Shown here: positions 1 through 6,171 of the stretch, piece by piece
How positions within the stretch are numbered: the first letter of the stretch is position 1
Layout of the letters: each line of letters opens with the position of its first letter
NCBI GenBank assembly: GCA_937902695.1
Contig: CALFNI010000348.1
Location: forward strand, 1 to 6,491
Direction of reading: 5' to 3'
Source of the DNA: an uncultured Rhodanobacteraceae bacterium
GTDB lineage: Bacteria > Pseudomonadota > Gammaproteobacteria > Xanthomonadales > Rhodanobacteraceae
Length of the DNA stretch: 6,491 nucleotides
Program-made: the position numbers and the translations under genes
The notes under the pieces: generated by a model
Told to the model about the DNA's origin: nothing
Database searches by the model: none
What the model saw: only the letters and a program-made list of their open reading frames with translations

Positions 1-505
<505 letters not shown>

Positions 506-544
506 CTATTCGGTTCCGGCCGCGAAGGCCGCTGATGCCGCAAA

Positions 545-571
545 ATTTGGGGCCGGCATGCTCATTTCAAC
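545..571 (-). promoter_or_regulatory. Sigma-32 (RpoH)-type heat-shock promoter for dnaK
   Basis: On the minus strand the grpE-dnaK gap holds GTTGAAA (565-571) and, 12 bases downstream, CCCCAAAT (545-552). The sigma-32 consensus is CTTGAAA and CCCCATnT, so the match is 6/7 and 7/8. The spacer is close to the 13 bases of the E. coli dnaK P1 promoter as I remember it. Transcription would begin near 538, leaving an untranslated leader of about 50 bases. That leader contains a small hairpin (5-bp stem, 517-521 with 527-531) ahead of the ribosome-binding site. The promoter would let dnaK be heat-induced independently of hrcA-grpE. The call rests on motif matching and position only. Confidence 0.65.
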
Positions 572-595
572 CATCCGGGCCCGTCGAGACCCACC

Positions 596-1126
596 TCAGC
601 TTCCGGGTGCCTTCGAAACGGCCACCAGCGCCGGACGCAACAGGCGGTCGTTGAGCACGTAGCCCTTCTGCATGACCGCGACGACCGTATTGGGCTGGTG
701 CTCGGCACTCGGCACCATGCTCATCGCCTGGTGACGCTCAGGATCGAACGGCTGGCCGAGCGGATCGACGACCTTGAGCCCGTTGCCGTCGATCACGCGC
801 GAAAGCTCGCGCAGCGTCAGCTCGACGCCGCCGCGAAGACCGCCGTAATCGCTGCCCTCGAGCGCGAGCCCGCGTTCGAGGCTGTCGAGCACCGGCAAGA
901 GATCGCCGAGGAGCTTCTCGTTCGCGAACCGGCGCGCCTGCTCCAGATCGCGCTGCAGGCGCTTCCTCTGGTTCTCGAGCTCGGCGCGCTCGCGCAGCAT
1001 GACTTCGCGCATCTCGGCGAGCTTCGTCTCGTACTGGTCGAGCTGGCGCGTGAGCGCGTCGACATCGGCCATCACCGCGTCGTCGTCGCCCCCGGCGCCC
1101 GGGCGCTCGTTCGGATCCGTCTGCAT
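596..1126 (-). CDS. grpE: Nucleotide exchange factor GrpE
   Basis: Cytosolic co-chaperone that releases ADP from DnaK and so resets its substrate-binding cycle. The product is 176 residues, slightly shorter than the roughly 200 of E. coli GrpE. An acidic, disordered start (residues 1-20) is followed by a long charged coiled coil (about 21-70, with ELENQRKRLQRDLEQARRFA). Next come the helical segment NEKLLGDLLPVLDSLERGL (69-87), the DnaK-contacting beta-domain motif GQPFDPERHQAM (124-135), and the family signature NTVVAVMQKGYVLNDRLLRP (146-165). The frame is open upstream to an ATG at 1222, but GGAGGA at 1131-1136 lies 4 bases before the ATG at 1126. The extra 32 residues have no GrpE character, so 1126 is the likely start. 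The gene sits between hrcA and dnaK on the same strand. Confidence 0.97.
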   Translation of the reverse strand: MQTDPNERPGAGGDDDAVMADVDALTRQLDQYETKLAEMREVMLRERAELENQRKRLQRDLEQARRFANEKLLGDLLPVLDSLERGLALEGSDYGGLRGGVELTLRELSRVIDGNGLKVVDPLGQPFDPERHQAMSMVPSAEHQPNTVVAVMQKGYVLNDRLLRPALVAVSKAPGS

Positions 1127-1272
1127 CCATTCCTCCGGCGTTCTTGCTTTGGCTGTCTTGAAAATCGCGGCAGGGACGTCGTTCTGAAGTGCGGGCACGC
1201 AAGCCCGCCAGGCGAAACGCAAATCGCCGCTTCATGTACTCAGCGGTGCAAAAATCCCCGCACAATCAAAGG
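1127..1272. other. hrcA-grpE intergenic gap (146 bases)
   Basis: Apart from the grpE ribosome-binding site, the clearest structure is a 6-bp inverted repeat (GCGGGC at 1191-1196 with GCCCGC at 1203-1208). It has no T-tract on either strand, so it is not a convincing terminator. I see no CIRCE operator and no convincing sigma-70 or sigma-32 promoter reading toward grpE. grpE may be co-transcribed with hrcA or use a promoter I cannot recognise. Confidence 0.4.
1131..1136 (-). promoter_or_regulatory. Ribosome-binding site setting the grpE start
   Basis: The minus strand reads GGAGGA four bases before the ATG at 1126. This near-perfect Shine-Dalgarno sequence favours that ATG over the in-frame upstream ATG at 1222, which would add an unconserved 32-residue extension. 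Confidence 0.8.
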
Positions 1273-2331
1273 TTATGAGGGCGCCTGGCCCCGCTTCAAG
1301 GCGCCCGAGATGATACCCGCAGTCGCCTGCACGACGGGAATCACGCGCTCGTAGGCCATGCGCGTCGGCCCGATCACGCCGAGCACGCCGAGCACGCGCC
1401 CGCCGACACCATACGGCGCCGTGACGAGGCTGAACCTGTCGAGCGCGGCGAAACCCGACTCCTCGCCGATGAAAAGGCGCACGCCCTCGGCGCGCGAGCA
1501 GCGTTCGAGCAGCTGCAGGAGATCGCGCTTGCGCTGGAACGCCTCGAAGAGCTCGCGCAGCCGATCGACGTCGGTTGCGTCCTGCTTGCCCATGAGATTG
1601 GAATGGCCCGCGACCAGCATGTCGCCCGCCGCGCTGCCCTGGAACGCCTGCTGCGCGACCTCGACCGCGGCCGAGAGCAGGCGATTGAGCCGCGCGCCCT
1701 CGTCCTGCATTTCGCGCAGCAGCCGCTGGCGGATCTCGTCGATGCGCATGCCGGCGTAGCTCGCGTTGAGGTAATTCGCGATCTGCTCGAGCTCGCTCGG
1801 CGAGTATGCGCGCTGCGTCGCGATGACGCGGTTCTGCACCTGCCCGTCGGTGAAGACGAGGATCACCAGGAGCCGCCCGGCGTCGAGCGGCACGAAATCG
1901 ATGTGGCGGAACGGAAACTCCTCGCGCCTGGGCGTCGAGACGACGCCGACGAAGTGCGTCATCTCCGACAGCAGCGACGTCGCGCTGCTGAGGAGATCCG
2001 GCGCCGGCGCGTCGGGCGGGAGCTCGCGGTGGAGCTTGTCGACCGCGGGCTCGTCCAGCGGCCGCACCTCGAGCAGGCTGTCGACGAAGACGCGGTAACC
2101 CTGCGACGTGGGCACGCGCCCGGCCGACGTGTGCGGCGCCGAGACGAGGCCGAACTCCTCGAGGTCCGACATGATGTTGCGGATCGTCGCCGGGCTCACG
2201 TCCAGGCCCGAGGCCTTCGCGAGCGTGCGCGAGCCGACCGGCTGGCCCTCGGCAATGTAGCGCGCGATCAGCGTGCGCAGGAGCTGGCGCGCGCGGGCGT
2301 CGAGGTCGTGTCGGGAAGACGTCGTAGTCAT
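1273..2331 (-). CDS. hrcA: Heat-inducible transcription repressor HrcA
   Basis: Repressor of class I heat-shock genes. It classically binds the CIRCE inverted repeat, and the GroE chaperonin keeps it active. The 352-residue product has the usual family length (about 340-350). The N-terminal winged helix-turn-helix covers about residues 10-80, with the hallmark blocks GQPVGSRTLAKASGLDVSPATIR (29-51, shown by its start GQPVGS and end SPATIR) and SAPHTSAGRVPTSQGYRVFV (64-83). The GAF-like and dimerisation domains follow, including MTHFVGVVS, HIDFVPLD, LRELFEAFQRKRDLLQLLE, FIGEESGF and the near-terminal VLGVLGVIGPTRMAYERVIP. The ATG at 2331 gives a typical short N terminus but has no recognisable Shine-Dalgarno sequence. 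The gene is divergent from recN and upstream of grpE-dnaK. No CIRCE is visible, so its target (possibly groESL) probably lies elsewhere. Confidence 0.97.
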   Translation of the reverse strand: MTTTSSRHDLDARARQLLRTLIARYIAEGQPVGSRTLAKASGLDVSPATIRNIMSDLEEFGLVSAPHTSAGRVPTSQGYRVFVDSLLEVRPLDEPAVDKLHRELPPDAPAPDLLSSATSLLSEMTHFVGVVSTPRREEFPFRHIDFVPLDAGRLLVILVFTDGQVQNRVIATQRAYSPSELEQIANYLNASYAGMRIDEIRQRLLREMQDEGARLNRLLSAAVEVAQQAFQGSAAGDMLVAGHSNLMGKQDATDVDRLRELFEAFQRKRDLLQLLERCSRAEGVRLFIGEESGFAALDRFSLVTAPYGVGGRVLGVLGVIGPTRMAYERVIPVVQATAGIISGALKRGQAPS

Positions 2332-2355
2332 GGAAGGAAGATGCGGCCGTCACGG

Positions 2356-2384
2356 ACGCTAGCAAGCGGCCTTCCAACGATCAA
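2356..2384 (-). promoter_or_regulatory. Candidate sigma-70 promoter for hrcA
   Basis: The minus strand has TTGATC (2379-2384), a 17-base spacer, then TAGCGT (2356-2361) preceded by TGC, which gives an extended -10 element. Transcription would start about 18 bases before the hrcA ATG. The -10 hexamer matches the consensus only in part. Support comes from an almost identical TGCTAGCGT block, mirrored, at the right distance upstream of recN. Confidence 0.42.
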
Positions 2385-2445
2385 CTCCGCCCTCGTCTCA
2401 CGCGCTGACGCGCCATGCGCCGACAATCCGCCGCGATCCGCCGCC

Positions 2446-2474
2446 TTGGCCCTTCCCCGTCCCCATGCTAGCGT
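2446..2474 (+). promoter_or_regulatory. Candidate sigma-70 promoter for recN
   Basis: The plus strand has TTGGCC (2446-2451), a 17-base spacer, then TAGCGT (2469-2474) preceded by TGC (extended -10). Transcription would begin near 2481, about 23 bases before the ATG at 2504 and downstream of the alternative ATG at 2465. If real, it excludes that upstream start. No LexA-type operator (CTGT-N8-ACAG) is visible, although recN is SOS-controlled in E. coli. Confidence 0.4.
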
Positions 2475-2503
2475 TCGCCGGCATTCGCGCCCCGCCCCAT
2501 CCC

Positions 2504-4195
2504 ATGCTCGAAACCCTCACCGTCAAGGATTTCGCGATCATCGCGGAAGCCGACATCGCGTTCGGCCCCGGCATGACCGTCGTCACCGGCGAAACCGGCG
2601 CCGGCAAGTCGCTGATCGTCGATGCCCTGCTGCTGCTCGCCGGCGGCCGCGCCGACGCCGGGCAGGTGCGCCATGGCGCCGAGCGCGCCGAGCTTTCGGC
2701 GTCGTTCGACCTCAAGGACCGCCCGGACCTCCGCGACTGGCTCAGGAACGAGGAGCTCGACGAAGACGGTGCCTGCCAGCTCCGGCGCGTCATCCGCAGC
2801 GAAGGCTCGTCGCGCGCCTGGATCAACGGTCGCCCGGTCACGGTGACGCAGATGAAGGCGCTCGCGTCGGGCCTGATCGAGATCCACGGCCAGCACGAGC
2901 ACCAGGCGCTGCTCGATCCCGCGCAGCAGCTCGCGCTGCTCGATGCGTACGGCGGCGCCGCCGACGCGCGCGGCGACGTCGCACGCCTCGCGCGCGCCTG
3001 GCGCGAGGCCGGCGCGCGGATCGCCGAGCTCTCGCGCGGCGGCGATCACCGCGAGCGCATCGACTGGCTGACGCACCAGCTCGACGAGCTCGAGCGCCAT
3101 GCGGTGACGCCCGATCAGCTCGCCGCGCTCGAAGACGAGCACCGCCGGCTCGCCAACGCGGGCCAGCTCCTGCAAGGCGGCAACGGGCTCGCCGAGCGGC
3201 TCGACGGCGACAGCGAGTTCGCGCTGACCGGACTCGCCGCGCGCGCGCACGCCGAAGCGATGCGGCTCGCTTCCCTCGACCCGCGCATGACGCCGATCGT
3301 CGACCTGCTCGACGCGGCGCAGATCCAGCTCAACGAAGCGAGCGACACGCTGTCGCGCTATCAAAGCGCGCTCGATCTCGATCCGGAGCGTCTGGCCGAT
3401 GTCGAAGCGCAGATCGGCAAGCTGCACGAGCTTTCGCGCAAGCATCGCGTGCCGATGGCCGAGCTTGCGGCGCACGCCGGCGCATTGCGCGAGGAGCTCG
3501 AAACGCTGCGCGGCGCCGGCGCGAGCATCGAGAGCCTGCACGCGCAGCAGAAGCGTCTCGCCGACGAATACGCCACCGCGGCCCGCGCATTGACGGAGCG
3601 CCGCACCGCGGCCGCTAAAAAACTCGGCGCCGACGTCACCTCGCTGATGGCCGAGCTCGGCATGCGCGGCCTGTTCGAAGCCGCGCTCACGCCCCAATCA
3701 TCCAGCGAACCCGATCCCAGCGGCGCCGAACGCTGCGAGCTCCTCGTCGCCGCCAATCCCGGCGCGCCGCCGCGTCCGTTGCGCAAGGTCGCCTCGGGCG
3801 GCGAGCTGTCGCGCATCAGCCTTGCGCTCGAAGTCGCCGCGCTCGGCCTCGATCCGGTCGGCACGATGGTGTTCGACGAGGTCGATTCCGGCATCGGCGG
3901 CGCGATCGCCGAAGTCGTCGGACGCAAGCTGCGCGATCTCGGCGCGAAGAGCCAGGTGCTGTGCGTGACGCATCTGCCCCAGGTCGCGGCACTCGGGCAT
4001 CGGCACCTGCGCGTCGTGAAGGCGAGCAGCAAGGACGCGACGCGGATACGGATCGAGCATCTCGACGGCGACGCACGCCGCGACGAGATCGCGCGCATGC
4101 TCGGCGGCATCGAGATCACGAGCGAGACGGTCGCTCATGCGGATCGGATGCTCGCGAGCTCGGCGGCGGTGCCGAGGTCCAAACGCAGTCGCTGA
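2504..4195 (+). CDS. recN: DNA repair ATPase RecN
   Basis: SMC-like ATPase that acts early in recombinational repair of double-strand breaks, on the nucleoid. The product is 563 residues; the family is usually about 550-570. The N terminus MLETLTVKDFAII matches the canonical RecN start. Walker A is GETGAGKS (29-36). A Q-loop-like region EIHGQHEHQALLD is followed by a long Ala/Glu/Arg-rich coiled-coil region of several hundred residues. The C-terminal ATPase half carries the ABC signature VASGGELSRISLALEV (starting about 429), Walker B MVFDEVDSGIGG (D458/E459) and the switch histidine in CVTHLPQVAALGH (about H490). All catalytic motifs are intact. An in-frame ATG lies at 2465, but the extra 13 residues are unlike RecN; neither start has a clear Shine-Dalgarno sequence. 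The gene is divergent from hrcA. The NAD kinase gene that precedes recN in E. coli is absent here. Confidence 0.98.
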   Translation: MLETLTVKDFAIIAEADIAFGPGMTVVTGETGAGKSLIVDALLLLAGGRADAGQVRHGAERAELSASFDLKDRPDLRDWLRNEELDEDGACQLRRVIRSEGSSRAWINGRPVTVTQMKALASGLIEIHGQHEHQALLDPAQQLALLDAYGGAADARGDVARLARAWREAGARIAELSRGGDHRERIDWLTHQLDELERHAVTPDQLAALEDEHRRLANAGQLLQGGNGLAERLDGDSEFALTGLAARAHAEAMRLASLDPRMTPIVDLLDAAQIQLNEASDTLSRYQSALDLDPERLADVEAQIGKLHELSRKHRVPMAELAAHAGALREELETLRGAGASIESLHAQQKRLADEYATAARALTERRTAAAKKLGADVTSLMAELGMRGLFEAALTPQSSSEPDPSGAERCELLVAANPGAPPRPLRKVASGGELSRISLALEVAALGLDPVGTMVFDEVDSGIGGAIAEVVGRKLRDLGAKSQVLCVTHLPQVAALGHRHLRVVKASSKDATRIRIEHLDGDARRDEIARMLGGIEITSETVAHADRMLASSAAVPRSKRSR

Positions 4196-4364
4196 TGTCC
4201 CGAAACGCTGCGCGGCAGTCTACGGATCGAACGCGTTCGCGAAGATGGGATCGATCCACGACGCTCGATGCGACGACGAGGTTGTCGGTGATCATCGTTC
4301 CGGATTTGGGCGCCGAACCGGACCAGCGCGGGATCGCCGGACCTGCGATGCGCTGCCTAAGGAG
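4196..4364. other. Convergent gap between recN and the nitrilase gene
   Basis: The two genes converge here, but I find no hairpin followed by a T-tract for either transcript. On the minus strand short coding-like stretches appear in different frames, for example WIDPIFANAFDP before a TAG ending near 4220. This could be decayed coding sequence or chance in GC-rich DNA. Confidence 0.25.
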
Positions 4365-5252
4365 TCAGAGCGACTGGACGCGTGCGTTCACGACGGGCGG
4401 GCGGAGCTGCGCCATCCAGTCGTTCGCGTTCGCCACCTGCGCGTCGCGCTTGAACGCATCGAGCGCCGCGAGGTCGAGCTCGCCGAACGCCCAGTCCGAG
4501 CCGGATGAAGCGCGCGCGAGCACGCCGTCCGACGGAAAGCCGCGGTCGATCGGCGTGTAGATCGCCGCCGTTCCCGTGTTGACGTCGAGCGCCGGGCTCC
4601 ACGGCGCTTCGCCCGCCGTGACGGCGCACGCGACGTAGACCTGATTCTCGAGCGCACGCGCCTGACAGCCGACGCGCACGCGATTCGCGCCGGCTTCGGT
4701 GTCGGTGCAGCTCGGCACGAGGATCACGCGCGCGCCGGCCTCGACCTGCGCGCGTGCGTAAAGCGGAAACTCGACGTCGTAACAGACGTCGATGCCGACG
4801 CGCCCGAACTCCGTCTCGAACACCGTCAGCGCGCCGCCCGGTTCGATCACGCCCGCCGACTTCTCGAAACCCGTCAGCGTCAGCTTGTCCTGGAACGCGA
4901 TCTTGCCGTCGGGCGACGCGAAATACGCACGGTTGCGATAGCGGCCGCCGCCCGTATCGAGCAGGAACGTCCCGGCGAGGAGATAGATCGAATGCCGCCG
5001 CGCGAGATCGCGCGCGAGCGCGACGTAATCGTCGTGATGGCGCTGCAGCGCCGCGAGCGAGCGCACGAAATCGCCGCGGTCGTCCGCGCTCTGCGCGGCA
5101 CCCGCTTCGAGCGCGAGGTATTCCGGCAGCACCGCCAGCCCCGCGCCCGCGCGTGCCGCTTCGGCGACGCGATCGCCGACACGCGCGGCGAATGCGGCGA
5201 AGTCGGCGGGCTCGCCGATCGGGTATTGCGCGGTGGCGACGGTGAGCTTCAA
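4365..5252 (-). CDS. Carbon-nitrogen hydrolase (nitrilase superfamily amidase)
   Basis: Predicted cytosolic amidohydrolase cleaving a non-peptide C-N bond; the substrate is unknown. The 295-residue product has the complete nitrilase-superfamily catalytic set: Glu44 in LAVLPEYLALE, Lys123 in FQDKLTLTGFE (with a possible second Glu at 130) and nucleophile Cys157 in GIDVCYDVEFPLYAR. The later blocks VPSCTDTEAG, RVRVGCQARALENQVYVA and IYTPIDRGFPSDG resemble, from memory, the hydrolase half of the fused GNAT/hydrolase protein YhcX more than the omega-amidase or beta-ureidopropionase branches. The start is TTG, not ATG: TGAGGA lies 6 bases upstream, an in-frame TGA is four codons upstream, and the first in-frame ATG is near the C terminus. 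The GNAT gene lies upstream on the same strand, beyond a 172-base gap filled largely by a structured repeat. No truncation or missing catalytic residue is seen. Confidence 0.9.
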   Translation of the reverse strand: MKLTVATAQYPIGEPADFAAFAARVGDRVAEAARAGAGLAVLPEYLALEAGAAQSADDRGDFVRSLAALQRHHDDYVALARDLARRHSIYLLAGTFLLDTGGGRYRNRAYFASPDGKIAFQDKLTLTGFEKSAGVIEPGGALTVFETEFGRVGIDVCYDVEFPLYARAQVEAGARVILVPSCTDTEAGANRVRVGCQARALENQVYVACAVTAGEAPWSPALDVNTGTAAIYTPIDRGFPSDGVLARASSGSDWAFGELDLAALDAFKRDAQVANANDWMAQLRPPVVNARVQSL

Positions 5253-5258
5253 TTCGGA

Positions 5259-5264
5259 TCCTCA
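5259..5264 (-). promoter_or_regulatory. Ribosome-binding site deciding the TTG start
   Basis: The minus strand reads TGAGGA six bases before the TTG at 5252. The first three bases of this motif are also the in-frame TGA at 5262-5264. Translation in this frame therefore cannot begin further upstream, and TTG is the only start that keeps the first strand of the hydrolase fold (KLTVATAQYPIG). Confidence 0.75.
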
Positions 5265-5280
5265 CGACTCGACAGGAAAT

Positions 5281-5413
5281 TCTCCTTCTCCCGCTTGCGG
5301 GAGAAGAGCCTGCCCCGGACTTGATCCGGGGTGCCGGCAGGCGGATGAGGGCACGCTTGAGAGGACGTCTCACACGTGCCTAACCCCTACCCTCCCCCGC
5401 CAGCGGGAGAGGG
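5281..5413. repeat. Structured REP-like repeat with four hairpins
   Basis: Four consecutive inverted repeats fill this gap. Hairpin 1 (5285-5306) is a perfect 10-bp stem, CTTCTCCCGC/GCGGGAGAAG, with a TT loop. Hairpin 2 (5308-5342) has an inner 7-bp stem, CCCCGGA/TCCGGGG, inside an outer GCCTG/CAGGC stem. Hairpin 3 (5350-5380) has GGCACG/CGTGCC enclosing TGAGA/TCTCA. Hairpin 4 (5390-5413) has an 11-bp stem with one mismatch. Hairpins 1 and 4 share the CTCCCGC core, so the ends of the element mirror each other. The wording (CTCCCGC...GCGGGAG, GGATGAGGGC) resembles a dispersed intergenic repeat known from GC-rich proteobacteria. It carries no ORF. It lies between the GNAT stop and the nitrilase start, so it would sit in any shared transcript. 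Confidence 0.8.
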
Positions 5414-5424
5414 AAAAAGCGCGC

Positions 5425-6021
5425 TTACCGCGTATCCAGCGGGCGCAGCCAGAAGCGCAGCTTGTGACAGCTCGGTAGATCGTGGCCGATCTCCTGCCAT
5501 TCAAGCTGGCAGAACATGTCGTCCTGGCGCTGGTAGCCGCGCTTGATCCAGAACGCGTCGTTCGTGCGGAAGCCCTCGGGCCGCCGCGGATCGTCGGCGC
5601 TGCGCTCGACGGCGCAGAACGCAGTCGTGTCGAAGCGGCCGAGGCGGCGCGCGTAGCCTTCGCGCTCGTCGAAGAAGCGATGGCCGAGGCCGTGCCCGCG
5701 GTAGTCCCCGAGCAGCACGGATTCGCCGAAATAGAACACGTCCGTCAGCGCAATGCCCTTGTCGATGAACGGCTGCTGGAACGCCGCCGTCTCGTCGGTC
5801 AGCGGAATCCCGGTCGACGCACCGATGACCCTGTCGGCGTCGAAGGCGAGCACGAACAGGCTTTCGGGCGACTCCGCGTACGTCGCGAGATAGTTCTTCT
5901 CGTACTCGCGGTCGCCGGCGTAGAGGTACGGCCAGTCGTGAAAGACCGCGATGCGGAGCGCTGCCACCGCATCGAGATGCGGCGTCACATGGGATCCGGT
6001 GAACGTCCTTACGTCGATCAT
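5425..6021 (-). CDS. GNAT family N-acetyltransferase
   Basis: Predicted acetyl-CoA-dependent acyltransferase of unknown acceptor, cytosolic, 198 residues in a single GNAT fold. The acetyl-CoA-binding motif A is visible as ESVLLGDYRGHGLGHRFFDE, with the R/Q-x-x-G-x-G core at residues 108-113 (RGHGLG). It is preceded by the beta strands LFVLAFDADRVIGASTGIP (55-73) and followed by an ARRLGRFDTTAFCAVE strand and a C-terminal DAFWIKRGYQR segment typical of GNAT motif B. There is no signal peptide or membrane segment. The ATG at 6021 lacks a clear Shine-Dalgarno sequence, and the stop is TAA. Its neighbour downstream is the nitrilase-type gene, in the same domain order as fused GNAT/carbon-nitrogen hydrolases. 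This suggests the two act in one pathway. Confidence 0.87.
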   Translation of the reverse strand: MIDVRTFTGSHVTPHLDAVAALRIAVFHDWPYLYAGDREYEKNYLATYAESPESLFVLAFDADRVIGASTGIPLTDETAAFQQPFIDKGIALTDVFYFGESVLLGDYRGHGLGHRFFDEREGYARRLGRFDTTAFCAVERSADDPRRPEGFRTNDAFWIKRGYQRQDDMFCQLEWQEIGHDLPSCHKLRFWLRPLDTR

Positions 6022-6100
6022 GGCGCCAACGGTAGCGAATCCCGGACGCGCCGCCTAGCCGAATGGCTCCATCGAGGCCGCGTCGTTTGGCCGCAAATAC

Positions 6101-6138
6101 GGCCGGCCTGCTGACAGACCCTGTCAGCAGGGCCGGCC
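6101..6138. repeat. Long inverted repeat in the divergent GNAT/NIPSNAP gap
   Basis: CCTGCTGACAG (6107-6117) pairs perfectly with CTGTCAGCAGG (6121-6131) across an ACC loop. The stem then extends by GGCCGG/CCGGCC (6101-6106 with 6133-6138) past one bulged G at 6132, giving 17 paired bases. No T-tract follows on either strand, so it is not a typical terminator. It may be a REP-like palindrome or a protein-binding site. It lies 34 bases before the leader ORF start and 80 bases before the GNAT start. Confidence 0.75.
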
Positions 6139-6157
6139 TACAGTCGTGCCTCCGCCC

Positions 6158-6163
6158 GAGGAG
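6158..6163 (+). promoter_or_regulatory. Ribosome-binding site of the leader ORF
   Basis: GAGGAG lies about 8 bases before the ATG at 6172. It is the strongest Shine-Dalgarno match on the plus strand of this gap. A weaker GAGG (6216-6219) precedes the NIPSNAP ATG by 8 bases. Confidence 0.5.
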
Positions 6164-6171
6164 ACGCCCGC

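Noticed and set aside
704..709. GCACTC as half of a CIRCE operator
   Set aside because: It lies inside grpE coding sequence and has no GAGTGC partner at the required 9-base spacing.
1157..1163. CTTGAAA, a perfect sigma-32 -35 word, in the hrcA-grpE gap
   Set aside because: It is on the plus strand, facing away from grpE, and no CCCCATnT-like -10 follows at a suitable distance.
1191..1208. GCGGGC/GCCCGC hairpin as an hrcA terminator
   Set aside because: The stem is only 6 bp and no T-tract follows on the minus strand.
2461..2468. CCCCATGC as a sigma-32 -10 element for recN
   Set aside because: No CTTGAAA-like -35 lies 11-17 bases upstream; the nearest CTTG is only about 9 bases away.
2465..2503. 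Upstream ATG at 2465 as the recN start
   Set aside because: It adds 13 residues unlike any RecN N terminus, has no Shine-Dalgarno sequence, and lies upstream of the likely transcription start near 2481.
1603..3618. Very long plus-strand open frame (671 codons) spanning hrcA and recN
   Set aside because: It runs antisense to hrcA, across the divergent promoter region and then out of frame over recN. It is dominated by Arg, Ala and Pro, as expected of shadow frames in GC-rich DNA, and contains no recognisable domain.
4357..5373. Long minus-strand frame overlapping the nitrilase gene
   Set aside because: It is an Arg-rich shadow in a different frame; the overlapping 295-residue frame contains the complete Glu-Lys-Cys catalytic set.
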